Shown: positions 7,690-14,399 of the stretch, piece by piece | Numbering within the stretch: the first letter of the stretch is position 1 | Layout of the letters: every line of letters begins with the position of its first letter | Virus record (IMG/VR): IMGVR_UViG_3300021138_001066 | Location: 1-23,727 of that record | DNA: 23,727 bases | Direction: 5' to 3' (one strand) | Origin: a virus | The notes under the pieces: model-generated | The model's database searches: none | Seen by the model: only the letters and a program-made list of their open reading frames with translations | What the model was told of the DNA's origin: nothing | Made by a program: the position numbers and the translations under genes

Positions 7690-8881
7690 TCTCTCAGAGT
7701 TCGAGCGAAAAAAACGACACAAGGATCAGCATCCGACAGGATGGGAGCCAAGCCTTCAATGGAATGGCAAAGATGGGACAATAACCGCTTGTCTTGAAAA
7801 TGAACCCGATGATTCAATTTGGGAACAGTTGATTGCAGATTGGGGTCTTGATCCCTCTCGAACAATGGTCGTTGATGGATCCTTGCAGATTCGAGCATGG
7901 GATACCACCAGAGATGGTGAAACGATCCGCATGAAATACTACCGAGCAACGATCAAACCGAGAGATCAGATTATTGATCGAGCCGACATTGATCTTCTTT
8001 GCGATCAGATCAAGAAGCGCAAGCCGTCTGCGATCAAGCAAAAATCAGGATCCTCAGCATTCGTGATCTTGATGAGCGATTGGCAGATCGGAAAATCTGA
8101 AAATGGTGGATCCGAAGCAACTATCAATCGGATCCTGACTTCTATTGATAGAAGCATTGATCGCTTCAAGCAACTTCAAATGTACGGTTCAGTATCTAAT
8201 GAAGTGTACGCAATCGGTCTAGGAGATCTCATTGAATCTTGTGACGGCTTCTATGCAATGCAAACATTTCAAACTGATTTAACGGATCGAGAACAAGACA
8301 AGATTGCTCGAAGATTGATTCTTCATGCCATTGATGGATTTGTTGATGCAGGAGCAAAGATTGTTGCAATGGGGGTTCCGGGCAATCATGGCGAGAATCG
8401 CAAAAATGGAAAAGCATTTACTGATTGGTTAGACAATCGAGATTTCTCTGCATTTGAAACAGTTGCAGAAATCATTGCCGCCAACCCTAAGCGATACAAA
8501 AATGTCAGCATTCCGACTAATGCAATTAATTCTGATGACTTAACAATGACTCTTGACATAAAAGGGATCCCAGTCGCATTTGCTCATGGTCATCAATTCA
8601 GATCAGGAACGAATGCTCAAGCAAAAATGGAATCATGGTGGAAGGGGCAGGCTCTTGGAAGAACGCAAGTTGCTGATGCTGAGATTCTCTTTGCTGGTCA
8701 TCTGCATCATTTCGTCATTTCTGAATCAACTGGGCGAACAGTCATTCAAGTTCCTGCAATGGATGGGGGAAGCAAATGGTTCACATCAACATCAGGATCA
8801 AGTTCACCAGCAGGAATGGTGACATTGCTAATTGGAGCAGGAGTCGGCTTGCGAGGATGGTCAGACCTGCTTATCGTTTAA
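7682..8881 (+). CDS. Calcineurin-like metallophosphoesterase
   Basis: A 399-residue protein. The C-terminal two-thirds carries the full set of calcineurin-family metal-binding motifs in order: D133-W-Q135, G181-D182, G234-N235-H236-E, H302-G-H304, and G-H340-L-H342. These hold two metal ions that hydrolyse phosphoesters. The first motif has Gln where His is commonest, a known variant. The N-terminal ~115 residues are an extra domain with Trp-rich beta segments (GWEPSLQWNGKDG). A nuclease acting on DNA or RNA is most likely, but a nucleotide phosphatase is possible. It overlaps the DNA-binding-like gene and is followed within 2 bases by a cysteine hydrolase. GATC is very frequent in this gene (about 23 sites). 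Confidence 0.85.
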   Translation: MPDLSEFERKKRHKDQHPTGWEPSLQWNGKDGTITACLENEPDDSIWEQLIADWGLDPSRTMVVDGSLQIRAWDTTRDGETIRMKYYRATIKPRDQIIDRADIDLLCDQIKKRKPSAIKQKSGSSAFVILMSDWQIGKSENGGSEATINRILTSIDRSIDRFKQLQMYGSVSNEVYAIGLGDLIESCDGFYAMQTFQTDLTDREQDKIARRLILHAIDGFVDAGAKIVAMGVPGNHGENRKNGKAFTDWLDNRDFSAFETVAEIIAANPKRYKNVSIPTNAINSDDLTMTLDIKGIPVAFAHGHQFRSGTNAQAKMESWWKGQALGRTQVADAEILFAGHLHHFVISESTGRTVIQVPAMDGGSKWFTSTSGSSSPAGMVTLLIGAGVGLRGWSDLLIV

Positions 8882-8883
8882 GC

Positions 8884-9462
8884 ATGACTATTTTTTCTTC
8901 TGACTATTCTTTTCCATTAATTAAGAAGGCGAGACCTTTGCCATTGCCGCCAATTCGAAGTAGTATGGATCCAGTCGTTGGTGACATCGCCTTCGCTCGA
9001 TCAAATGGCATCATGGGCAGGATGATCCGTCTGGGGGAATGGTTGAGATGGAAACATGGCTCTAAATGGAATCATGTTTGCTTTGTCAGCCGAATTGAAG
9101 GCGGTGTCGCTTACGTCATTCAAGCAGAGCCCAAAGGGATCTCTAATGACAAACCTCTCAGTTCAATAGGCGAGTATTTGCTCATCTCTTTACCTGATGG
9201 GACAGATGCTAAAAAAGTCCTCGAGTTTGCGACCAAACAAGTTGGCATGAAGTATTCATTTCTGTCAATTATTTCTTTGATTGCAGACATCTTGACTCCC
9301 AATTTCTTCCCTGCTGTCAGGAGAGATAACACATGGATCTGTTCGACTCTCGTTGCTGAATCATTGCGCTATGGAGGATGGTTTCATGACTGGGGCGACA
9401 TCTATTGCGTCACGCCGGCGCAACTGTATTTAGCCATTTGCAATCAGGATCGCAACGACTAA
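8884..9462 (+). CDS. Permuted NlpC/P60-like (YiiX-type) cysteine hydrolase
   Basis: I chose ATG 8884, two bases after the phosphoesterase stop, giving 192 residues; an in-frame start at 8776 would overlap that gene by over 100 bases. PVVGDIAFARS opens the fold. The probable catalytic His is H64 (KWNHVCFV), and the cysteine follows it at C153 (TWICSTLVAES). His-before-Cys order marks the circularly permuted papain-like group (YiiX/YebB, DUF830-like) rather than the ordinary NlpC/P60 seen at 922. Substrates in this group range from peptidoglycan peptides to amide or ester bonds on lipids. There is no signal peptide. It is the last gene before a strong terminator. Confidence 0.7.
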   Translation: MTIFSSDYSFPLIKKARPLPLPPIRSSMDPVVGDIAFARSNGIMGRMIRLGEWLRWKHGSKWNHVCFVSRIEGGVAYVIQAEPKGISNDKPLSSIGEYLLISLPDGTDAKKVLEFATKQVGMKYSFLSIISLIADILTPNFFPAVRRDNTWICSTLVAESLRYGGWFHDWGDIYCVTPAQLYLAICNQDRND

Positions 9463-9498
9463 AGTAAGCATCGTGGGGTTCATCTTCCCTACCTCCCA

Positions 9499-9546
9499 GA
9501 GCCCCATCGTCTTCTCAATCAGACGATGGGGCTCGCTCCTTTCTTG
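9499..9546 (+). terminator. Strong intrinsic terminator
   Basis: GAGCCCCATCGTCT (9499-9512) pairs perfectly over 14 bp with AGACGATGGGGCTC (9521-9534), with an 8-base loop, followed by a pyrimidine/T-rich stretch (CTCCTTTCTTG). It ends the 7459-9462 unit and separates it from early operon I. The stem is symmetrical and could also stop transcription from the other direction. Confidence 0.85.
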
Positions 9547-9551
9547 TTTGA

Positions 9552-9575
9552 AAACCCACTAATCCGTTGGTGTTT
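9552..9575 (+). other. Imperfect hairpin before promoter copy 1 (flipped relative to copy 2)
   Basis: AAACCCA (9552-9558) pairs with TGG-T-GTTT (9568-9575) with one bulged T. Its CCACTAATCC (9556-9565) is the exact reverse complement of GGATTAGTGG (15117-15126) in the matching hairpin before promoter copy 2. The 3' arm overlaps the start of the promoter repeat. Confidence 0.6.
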
Positions 9576-9614
9576 GACAAATGCTTGCATTGGCTGTTCA
9601 TCAGCCATTATGAT
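9568..9614 (+). promoter_or_regulatory. Early promoter, copy 1 (repeated at 15124)
   Basis: Bases 9568-9596 are identical to 15124-15152 and include TTGACAAATGCTTGCATT. The best pair is TTGCAT (9585-9590), 18 bases, TATGAT (9609-9614); the same spacing holds in copy 2 with TAAGAT. TTGACA (9574-9579) is perfect but too far from that -10 (29 bases), so it may be an activator-type element. AATGC-TT-GCATT (9580-9591) is a perfect dyad over the -35. In this copy the spacer also contains TGGCTG-N5-CAGCCA (9591-9607). Confidence 0.6.
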
Positions 9615-9621
9615 TAATCAG

Positions 9622-9646
9622 GTAGAGCGAAGCGCAGTAACTCTGC
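9622..9646 (+). ncRNA. 5' leader hairpin, copy 1, abutting the Shine-Dalgarno
   Basis: GTAGAG (9622-9627) pairs with CTCTGC (9641-9646), with one G-U pair, around the 13-base loop CGAAGCGCAGTAA. AAGGAG follows at once and ATG comes at 9662. The second copy, at 15178-15202, has different stem bases that still pair, with the same loop length and nearly the same loop. It should sit at the very 5' end of the transcript. It is a candidate translation-control or message-stability element. Confidence 0.65.
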
Positions 9647-9661
9647 AAGGAGCAGTGAGAG

Positions 9662-9877
9662 ATGAAAAAGCAATTCAATTTATTTGAAGATGGTAAAGGC
9701 GATGGGTTTGAAAATTGCATCGTCTGTGCAAAGAAGATTGGCAAGCAAGGATGGGTTGTAGAAATCGGCATCGATGGCTACGAGTTTGGAACGACTGATG
9801 AAACTAATTCTCAGGGCGGATTCAAAATTGGTTCAACTTGTGTCAAGCAATTCATCAACGTATCGGAGGCGATGTAA
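9662..9877 (+). CDS. First gene of early operon I: small Cys-containing protein
   Basis: A 71-residue protein with an AAGGAG Shine-Dalgarno directly after the leader hairpin. C19 and C22 (ENCIVCAKK) and C60 (GSTCVKQF) could form part of a zinc site, but the fourth ligand is not obvious. The rest is a short beta-rich domain (GWVVEIGIDGYEFG). I do not recognise the family. As the first gene of the operon, and because the gene at 15218 has the same kind of leader, it is a candidate early host-takeover or regulatory protein. That is inferred from position. Confidence 0.6.
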   Translation: MKKQFNLFEDGKGDGFENCIVCAKKIGKQGWVVEIGIDGYEFGTTDETNSQGGFKIGSTCVKQFINVSEAM

Positions 9878-10326
9878 TGACCGCCAAGACAATCAAAGAG
9901 AGCGCATACTTTTCGGATGCTGTTGCATTGACGATTCAAGATGCCGCCGATCAGTTAAGCAAAGCGATTAAGGATCTGCAAGAAGCAGATGGTCACATGC
10001 TGAGCAAGACCTCTATTGGTCGCCTTGCTCACCAGTATCGTCTTTTCTTAAAGGATCAAGATGTGACAGATCAGACACCTGATCGAGAAGTCATTGATTA
10101 TGTAATGGAAAATCTGATTCACAATGAAGAAATCATTGATGAGGCAATCAAGCGACTTGAGCAAGTGAGAGATCGTTCTCGCAATGCTCGACACTTATTG
10201 CGAAATCATGTTGGCATTGCAGATGCAAAGAAAATGAATGCATTGTTTCAAAGCGGTGAAATCAAAGAATGTGGATTTGATTCATTCTATGTTTGGCAAT
10301 TTGAGAACAAAGGAGCCCGATTCTAA
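9877..10326 (+). CDS. Helical early protein of unknown function
   Basis: The start chosen is ATG 9877, overlapping the upstream TAA (TAATG) and preceded by GGAGG; a frame-compatible TTG at 9838 would lie inside the previous gene. It encodes 149 residues, almost entirely helical and charged, with coiled-coil-like segments (DAADQLSKAIKDLQEAD, then NEEIIDEAIKRLEQVRDRSR). There are no catalytic motifs, and the single Cys is near the C-terminus. I do not recognise it. It is coupled to its neighbours on both sides. Confidence 0.6.
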   Translation: MTAKTIKESAYFSDAVALTIQDAADQLSKAIKDLQEADGHMLSKTSIGRLAHQYRLFLKDQDVTDQTPDREVIDYVMENLIHNEEIIDEAIKRLEQVRDRSRNARHLLRNHVGIADAKKMNALFQSGEIKECGFDSFYVWQFENKGARF

Positions 10327-10616
10327 TGAAAACATTTGCGACATTAGAAAATAAGAAACAGCACCAGATTGCATTTCGAATTGATCGAGACAATGAATTG
10401 AATGCATGGGTTCTTTTTAAAAAGCGATTTGATCACTCTGCTTTTCCGAAGGAGTATGCGATGCATTGGAGCCCAGAGGAGCCTTGCTACATCGCTCCAG
10501 ATAGTTCCTATGGCGATGAAGACTACGGATCATTCGAAGTCTGCCTCGGATACATGCATGATCAGATTGAAAAGTTGCTGAAGAAAGGCTTCATTGAATT
10601 GGAGGAAGAAGCATGA
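10326..10616 (+). CDS. Small early protein of unknown function
   Basis: A 96-residue protein whose ATG overlaps the upstream TAA by one base. It mixes beta-like segments (HQIAFRIDRDNELNAWVLFK) with a C-terminal amphipathic helix ending in EELEEEA-like acids. Two separated Cys are present (PCYIAP and EVCLGY), with no paired zinc motif. I do not recognise it. Translation is coupled to the surrounding genes, and the next start lies inside its stop (ATGA). Confidence 0.55.
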   Translation: MKTFATLENKKQHQIAFRIDRDNELNAWVLFKKRFDHSAFPKEYAMHWSPEEPCYIAPDSSYGDEDYGSFEVCLGYMHDQIEKLLKKGFIELEEEA

Positions 10617-10852
10617 GCAAATACCTTGAAGATGGCCGCCTAAAAGTTGTTAGCGGATTCGTCATTTCTTATGATCCGAATCATGAGTTATTTCCTCAAA
10701 GATGCTACTGCGCCATTTGCTTCATTAGAGAGTTTGGCATTGAAGCAGAGATAGTGATGGATGAAGAATCAACTGAATACATTTACATGATTTCAAATAC
10801 TCGAGCATCTATGAGAAGGAGTTGCTGTGAATGCGGAAGGTGGGTGAATTGA
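10613..10852 (+). CDS. Small Cys-rich probable zinc protein
   Basis: A 79-residue protein beginning at an ATGA overlap. CYCAIC (about residues 31-36) and CCEC (about residues 71-74) lie ~35 residues apart, a layout suited to a two-knuckle zinc-binding domain. The segment between them is a short beta/alpha core with acidic residues (AEIVMDEESTEYIYMI). No family is recognised. It belongs to a run of Cys-rich small proteins in this operon. Confidence 0.6.
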   Translation: MSKYLEDGRLKVVSGFVISYDPNHELFPQRCYCAICFIREFGIEAEIVMDEESTEYIYMISNTRASMRRSCCECGRWVN

Positions 10853-10938
10853 TGCATAACGCAATCAACTATTTGTTAGGAGTAATGACAGGAGCATGGC
10901 TTGTCTATGCATGGGCGAGAGGAGCATTTGATGATTGA
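10852..10938 (+). CDS. 28-residue single-helix membrane peptide
   Basis: ATG 10852 overlaps the upstream TGA (TGATG), and the reading frame codes MHNAINYLLGVMTGAWLVYAWARG then AFDD. Residues ~5-21 are hydrophobic enough for one membrane span. It overlaps the next gene by 8 bases, and its 3' end supplies that gene's GAGAGGAG ribosome site. Tight packing on both sides supports it as a real gene. Function is unknown. Confidence 0.5.
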   Translation: MHNAINYLLGVMTGAWLVYAWARGAFDD

Positions 10939-11206
10939 AACAAAATTAGAATGGGAAGGTGACATTCCATGTTGCGAGCCATACGATCAATACGATTGCA
11001 TTAATCAGAAGCATTCTGATGGCTGTGTTGAGTATGTATGCGAAAATCATGGCAATCATTCTCATTCTTCAATCAAAGATGATGGGCTCAAAGTATGGGT
11101 ATTAACAGGCGGCGAGATTAGGAATGCAGACTCAATGGATTTCTTGACATCTCTCGTCAAACAAAGAATCGCAAACAGCGAGACAAAGGAGGCAGTAGAT
11201 GAATGA
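10931..11206 (+). CDS. Cys/His-rich small protein
   Basis: I chose ATG 10931 over an upstream in-frame TTG (10901), because GAGAGGAG lies at the right distance before 10931. It encodes 91 residues. Possible metal ligands are C14-C15, C23, C32, C37, H40, H43 and H45 (VCENHGNHSH), which could hold one or two zinc ions in the N-terminal half. The C-terminal half is a small alpha/beta tail (KVWVLTGGEI). The family is not recognised. It overlaps the next gene by 8 bases. Confidence 0.55.
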   Translation: MIETKLEWEGDIPCCEPYDQYDCINQKHSDGCVEYVCENHGNHSHSSIKDDGLKVWVLTGGEIRNADSMDFLTSLVKQRIANSETKEAVDE

Positions 11207-11483
11207 CATCAAGTTTATTGATTGGAATCTTGGCGATGATCGAGCGAAGTCTTATTGGACTTGTTGCGAAGTCGAGCCCGGCGAAGTTTTAGTTGCTGGT
11301 GTTTTCAAGAATGTTTTGAATGATCAATTTCGAATGTGGGTAAAAGGTCAGCGAGTCGGATCGACTGAATCGACCTGCGCATGGGATTGGGATTACGAAA
11401 CGCTTGAGGCCGCCATAACAGATTTCAAAGAGTTTGCTATTGATTTTTGTCGAGGCAGAAGCGAGATCACTCATGCGAATTGA
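11199..11483 (+). CDS. Small early protein of unknown function
   Basis: A 94-residue protein, Trp-rich (DWNLGDD, SYWTCCEVEPG, RMWVKGQR, CAWDWDYETL), which suggests a compact beta domain followed by a C-terminal helix (EAAITDFKEFAIDF). Its Ala-Ala pair is coded GCC-GCC, as elsewhere in this window. A Shine-Dalgarno AAGGAGG precedes the ATG. No family is recognised. Confidence 0.55.
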   Translation: MNDIKFIDWNLGDDRAKSYWTCCEVEPGEVLVAGVFKNVLNDQFRMWVKGQRVGSTESTCAWDWDYETLEAAITDFKEFAIDFCRGRSEITHAN

Positions 11484-11634
11484 CTTAACGGCAGAAGAAG
11501 TTGCAGACATTAACTATGCGCTCAGGATCGTTGCAAGGCGATTTGAGATGGATGGCGATCTTGAAGAAGCGAGAGCATTCAGAAGGCTTAGCATGAAAAT
11601 CAAAATCAAAGACAAGGAGGCAGTATCCAAATGA
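11473..11634 (+). CDS. 53-residue helical protein
   Basis: ATG 11473 is chosen, overlapping the preceding gene by 11 bases; upstream in-frame codons lie well inside that gene. The product is two or three amphipathic helices (AEEVADINYALRIVARRFEM, DLEEARAFRRLSMKIKIK). It could be a small protein-protein adaptor or regulator. No family is recognised. ATGA couples it to the HTH gene that follows. Confidence 0.5.
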   Translation: MRIDLTAEEVADINYALRIVARRFEMDGDLEEARAFRRLSMKIKIKDKEAVSK

Positions 11635-11813
11635 AATCACATCTCTATGAGTTGAAGAATTATGAACTCAAAGGAGATCTCAAAAAGTATTTGAGAGAAA
11701 ATCGAAAGGCTGGGAAATCATTTCGAGGGATCTCAAGAGAATTATCTGAATGCGGAACGTCCGTAGGCAGATCAGCAGTTACCGACTGGTGTCGCCAGTT
11801 GGGAATCAAATAA
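11631..11813 (+). CDS. Small helix-turn-helix protein
   Basis: 60 residues. The segment AGKSFRGISRELSECGTSV followed by RSAVTDWCRQLGI matches a classical helix-turn-helix: a first helix (FRGISREL), a turn, and a recognition helix (RSAVTDWCRQLG) of the kind seen in resolvase, transposase and small phage regulators. It is preceded by a basic, Lys/Arg-rich stretch. It probably binds DNA and might control early transcription. It lies directly before the recombination genes. Confidence 0.6.
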   Translation: MKSHLYELKNYELKGDLKKYLRENRKAGKSFRGISRELSECGTSVGRSAVTDWCRQLGIK

Positions 11814-11826
11814 GGAGGAAGTGAAG

Positions 11827-12408
11827 ATGGCAAGATTCAATCTTGATGATTACATTGATGTGGCTGAACGAATTGCCGATTTCTATGAGGAGTATTCTGA
11901 GGGGAGGATCATTACGGATCTGCTCAAATACTCCAATGATGAAACTGGCAAGCAGGTTCAATTCATTGTGCGAGCATCTCTGTACAATGGCGAATTATTA
12001 CTTGCGACTGGGCTTGCAGAAGAATCATTCTCAAATCAGGGCGCAAATGTGACGAGCCCATTGGAGAATGCAGAGACGAGTGCTATTGGCAGAGCATGTG
12101 CAAATCTCGGTATGAGTGTTATGCGAGGCGGCAAACGTCAACGACCCTCTCGACAAGAGATGGAAAAGGTAGTGAGGCATGATGAATCATTGAAGCAAAC
12201 GGTTTCAAGAGTTCAGGGTGAAAGTCTCTCAATACCGCAACAAACATTGAGGAAAGTTCTTCGAGAAAAGTTTGGAGAGAATCCCATTGACATAAAAGCA
12301 TTTATGGAAACCGTTCTTGAGAGAACTGTGACTGGATACCACGATGTTGATGGAGGCGAGATTGATTTGATCTTTAAGGCATTGGCGGTTGAAAATGCAA
12401 ATAGTTGA
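11827..12408 (+). CDS. Putative single-strand annealing (ERF-like) recombination protein
   Basis: ATG 11827 is chosen because AAGGAGG lies 7-8 bases upstream; the GTG at 11821 is too close to it. It encodes 193 residues. The central sequence SPLENAETSAIGRACANLGM follows the (L/E)N-x-E-T-SAIGRAL-A-x-x-G pattern that I associate with a widespread phage family encoded with SSB and annotated as ERF-like or recombination-associated. A basic stretch (MRGGKRQRPSRQEMEK) follows and could contact DNA. Neighbouring SSB and the YqaJ-type exonuclease in operon II make a lambda Red-like exonuclease plus annealing pair plausible. Assignment is moderate. Confidence 0.5.
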   Translation: MARFNLDDYIDVAERIADFYEEYSEGRIITDLLKYSNDETGKQVQFIVRASLYNGELLLATGLAEESFSNQGANVTSPLENAETSAIGRACANLGMSVMRGGKRQRPSRQEMEKVVRHDESLKQTVSRVQGESLSIPQQTLRKVLREKFGENPIDIKAFMETVLERTVTGYHDVDGGEIDLIFKALAVENANS

Positions 12409-12553
12409 ATTAATAATGTCAGATGATCTTGTCGGTGATACTTGGATTGCCGCCAGAAGCGAAGGGCTCACCGTCAATGAGTTCATTCGCAAAACAATAA
12501 TGAATCACATTTACCAAGACCTACAAATCCACAAACAAGGGAGCGCAGTATGA
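12395..12553 (+). CDS. Ribbon-helix-helix-like small regulator
   Basis: ATG 12395 gives 52 residues, overlapping the end of the preceding gene by 14 bases and the SSB start by ATGA. An alternative start is ATG 12416. The sequence ...WIAARSEGLTVNEFIRKTI followed by MNHIYQDL fits the second half of a CopG/Arc ribbon-helix-helix: a short strand, then helix A (ARSEGLT), the turn VNEF, and helix B. If dimeric it would bind DNA. A role in autoregulation is inferred. Confidence 0.5.
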   Translation: MQIVELIMSDDLVGDTWIAARSEGLTVNEFIRKTIMNHIYQDLQIHKQGSAV

Positions 12554-12948
12554 GCAGTAACATTACCATCATTGGCAATACAACCAGAGATCCTGAATTG
12601 ATTTTCTTAAACTCTGGTCAAGCATCGGCGAAAGTATCGGTGGCAGTAAATCGCCGATGGATCAATAAGAGAACTAATGAACCAGAAGAAAAGGTTTCAT
12701 TCTTCAATGTCGTTGCTTATGGAAAACTTGCTGAAAACATTGCGACTTCGATTCCCAAAGGATCGAGAGTTGTCGTGACTGGCCGCCTAGAGATGCGAGA
12801 ATGGGAAACTGAGAACAAAGAAAAGCGATCTGTTATTGAGATTATTGCTGAGGACATAGGCGCATCAATGTCCTTTGCTCAAGTTAACATCTCAAGGAAT
12901 GCGACTAACATCAACTCGGGAACTACTGAACAGGAGTATTCGTTCTAA
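12550..12948 (+). CDS. ssb: Single-stranded DNA-binding protein
   Basis: 132 residues with a clear SSB oligonucleotide-binding fold: ITIIGNTTRDPELIF at the start, then KVSVAVNRRW, KVSFFNVVAYGKLAENI, KGSRVVVTGRLEMREWE and the final strand SVIEIIAEDIG. It should coat single-stranded DNA during replication and recombination. The C-terminal tail is short and ends EQEYSF, a shortened version of the acidic hydrophobic tip through which SSBs recruit partners. The neighbours are recombination and replication genes. Confidence 0.92.
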   Translation: MSSNITIIGNTTRDPELIFLNSGQASAKVSVAVNRRWINKRTNEPEEKVSFFNVVAYGKLAENIATSIPKGSRVVVTGRLEMREWETENKEKRSVIEIIAEDIGASMSFAQVNISRNATNINSGTTEQEYSF

Positions 12949-13211
12949 TGGCTAAAGAAAAGTGGAGCGCAACCGTTGAAGCAATCTTGTCAGCACTTAC
13001 CATCAGGAGAGGTGATGCAGAGATAACAGAAGAAGAAGCAACAAATCTTTATGGCGGATCACTAGCGACAACAGTAGGAGATCTGAGCAAGCAAGAACTT
13101 GTTCAGGTCGCTTTACTAGAAGCGTATGCAATTATTGAAGACATGATTGCAGAGCAAGCCGATCAGAAAATCACATCTTTAAACCGAGCGACAAGACGTT
13201 CGAAGAAATAG
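12948..13211 (+). CDS. Small helical phage protein ending LNRATRRSKK
   Basis: An 87-residue protein, its ATG overlapping the SSB stop by one base. It is mostly helical (WSATVEAILSALTI, SKQELVQVALLEAYAIIEDMIAEQA) with a basic tail NRATRRSKK. A similar LNR-x-x-RR tail occurs on small phage proteins of unknown function. I do not recognise it further. Its place between ssb and whiB suggests a replication or regulatory accessory. Confidence 0.55.
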   Translation: MAKEKWSATVEAILSALTIRRGDAEITEEEATNLYGGSLATTVGDLSKQELVQVALLEAYAIIEDMIAEQADQKITSLNRATRRSKK

Positions 13212-13490
13212 GTGCAAGAAGATTGGCGGCATGATGCTTCATGTAAAAATGAAGACAAGCGACATTTCTATGCTCACGAAGAAGGAGAGCGAATAGCGAT
13301 ACCTGAGCGGATTATTCAAATGTGCGAATCATGCTCTGTCAAATTAGAATGTTTGAACCATGCTCTCGATTTCGAGAATTATGGTTATTGGGGAGGAACA
13401 ACTGCAAAGGAGCGTCGGGAGATGCGCCTTGCCGCAGGGGTTCGGATTCAACGCTTAGAATCGAGGATCCGATTCTTTGAGGAAGATTGA
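13212..13490 (+). CDS. whiB: WhiB-family iron-sulphur transcription regulator
   Basis: 92 residues, starting at GTG immediately after the upstream TAG and with no clear Shine-Dalgarno, so translation is probably coupled. C11, C38, C41 and C47 follow the C-x26-C-x2-C-x5-C pattern that ligates a [4Fe-4S] cluster. GYWGGTT supplies the family's G-[VI]-W-G-G-like turn, and the basic KERREMR segment follows. WhiB proteins are confined to Actinobacteria and their phages, where they alter host transcription by binding the primary sigma factor. This is the strongest host-lineage marker in the window. Confidence 0.92.
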   Translation: MQEDWRHDASCKNEDKRHFYAHEEGERIAIPERIIQMCESCSVKLECLNHALDFENYGYWGGTTAKERREMRLAAGVRIQRLESRIRFFEED

Positions 13491-13492
13491 GC

Positions 13493-14041
13493 ATGAGCAT
13501 TTATGTTATGAATTACATCTGGTCGCTTGATTTGCCACCAACCGTCAAATTGGTTGCAATCGCTCTCGCTGATCATGCGCACGATGATGGATCAGAAGCA
13601 AGACCAAGTCAAGCATTGCTGATGAAGAAGACTGGTCTCAGTAGAGTCTCAGTTCAAAGATCTTTGATTTATTTGAAGAAGGCTCAGATCATTGTCCTTG
13701 AGCGATCATCTAGCCAGCACCGAGCCAACGTTTTCCGCTTCATTCTGCCGAGCGATTTCAAAAGTGGCAGGAGCATCACAGAGATCCCTCAGAGGCGGAA
13801 TCAGACGTATCAAATCGTGTCTCAGAGGCATCAGAGAGATTCATCAGAGATGTCAGAGAGACGCCCTAATCCTAAAGAACAATCATTTGAATCAATGCAA
13901 ATCCAAGATCAAAGTGTTCGAGATGAAGAAATCAGATTGTATGGGCATGTCTTGAGCAATGCAGAGCGAAGCAGATTGCTGAGAGCAACTCTGAGGAATG
14001 GCATCTTCACTCCTGATTCGAAACAGGATTCGATACAGTAG
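13493..14041 (+). CDS. Winged-helix replication-initiator-like protein
   Basis: ATG 13493 is chosen (a TTG at 13487 would add two residues), giving 182 residues. Residues 1-88 form a winged-helix domain of the kind found in phage replisome organisers: an N-terminal helix (LPPTVKLVAIALADHAHDDG), PSQALLMKKTGLSRVSVQ with a recognition helix, and a wing ending FRFILP. Residues ~95-125 are a Gln/Arg-rich linker (PQRRNQTYQ, QRHQRDSS) whose DNA carries iteron-like repeats. The C-terminus has a YG-x-x-LS-x-AERSRLL helix. No helicase or polymerase is seen, so it probably recruits host replication proteins. Confidence 0.65.
   Translation: MSIYVMNYIWSLDLPPTVKLVAIALADHAHDDGSEARPSQALLMKKTGLSRVSVQRSLIYLKKAQIIVLERSSSQHRANVFRFILPSDFKSGRSITEIPQRRNQTYQIVSQRHQRDSSEMSERRPNPKEQSFESMQIQDQSVRDEEIRLYGHVLSNAERSRLLRATLRNGIFTPDSKQDSIQ
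13789..13858 (+). repeat. Cluster of TCAGAG repeats, possible iterons
   Basis: TCAGAG occurs at 13789, 13822, 13831, 13844 and 13853, with TCAGAC at 13801. The spacings are 12, 21, 9, 13 and 9. They are direct repeats inside the initiator-like gene, as in lambda where the origin lies within O. The same bases also encode a Gln-Arg-rich linker, which may be the only reason for the repetition. Confidence 0.4.
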
Positions 14042-14045
14042 TTGA

Positions 14046-14399
14046 GTGATCCAACTCAAACAGCAAGATTCGACAGATGCGCCTCTGCCGGATCTCCTCT
14101 TGCTCTTAATTGATCTTCAATCTATTGACATGAGCATTTACATCAGAAGAATTACAAATGAACTAACAATAATTCCGATGCCAGAAGAATCAATGCTGAT
14201 GCGCATTGAAGATTTCTTTGATGAATTAAGAACTTTGCTACCGGGGACTTGCGATGGTTGCGGTGTTTGGAACATGAGAAGATTTGAAACTTTCTGGGGA
14301 GCGCATCCTCACTTCTGTAAGCGATGCATGACAACGGCAGTTACAATCTTTGAACGGCATGACAAATGGCCAGAGACAGAGATGCCAGATACTTTATGA
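14046..14399 (+). CDS. Zinc-ribbon-like protein
   Basis: GTG 14046 follows the previous stop by 4 bases and lacks a clear Shine-Dalgarno; ATG 14130 is an alternative that would give about 89 residues. C69-x-x-C72 and C91-x-x-C94 (CDGC, CKRC) form a standard four-cysteine zinc ribbon in the C-terminal half. The N-terminal half is Leu/Ile-rich and helical (PDLLLLLIDLQSID). It probably binds nucleic acid or a protein partner. It precedes an HNH nuclease with an ATGA overlap. No specific family is recognised. Confidence 0.55.
   Translation: MIQLKQQDSTDAPLPDLLLLLIDLQSIDMSIYIRRITNELTIIPMPEESMLMRIEDFFDELRTLLPGTCDGCGVWNMRRFETFWGAHPHFCKRCMTTAVTIFERHDKWPETEMPDTL

Noticed and set aside
8776-8883. Upstream extension of the permuted NlpC/P60-like gene
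   Set aside because: It would overlap the phosphoesterase gene by over 100 bases; ATG 8884 sits at the normal spacing.
9499-9546. Treating this inverted repeat as an attachment site or tRNA remnant
   Set aside because: The perfect GC-rich stem with a T-rich tail at the end of a gene unit is explained by a terminator. No tRNA fold or integrase is visible.
9568-9661. Known preQ1 or other named riboswitch upstream of operon I or II
   Set aside because: The leaders are short and I could not match a preQ1-I, preQ1-II or SAM-II core. They lead small unknown genes rather than the que genes.
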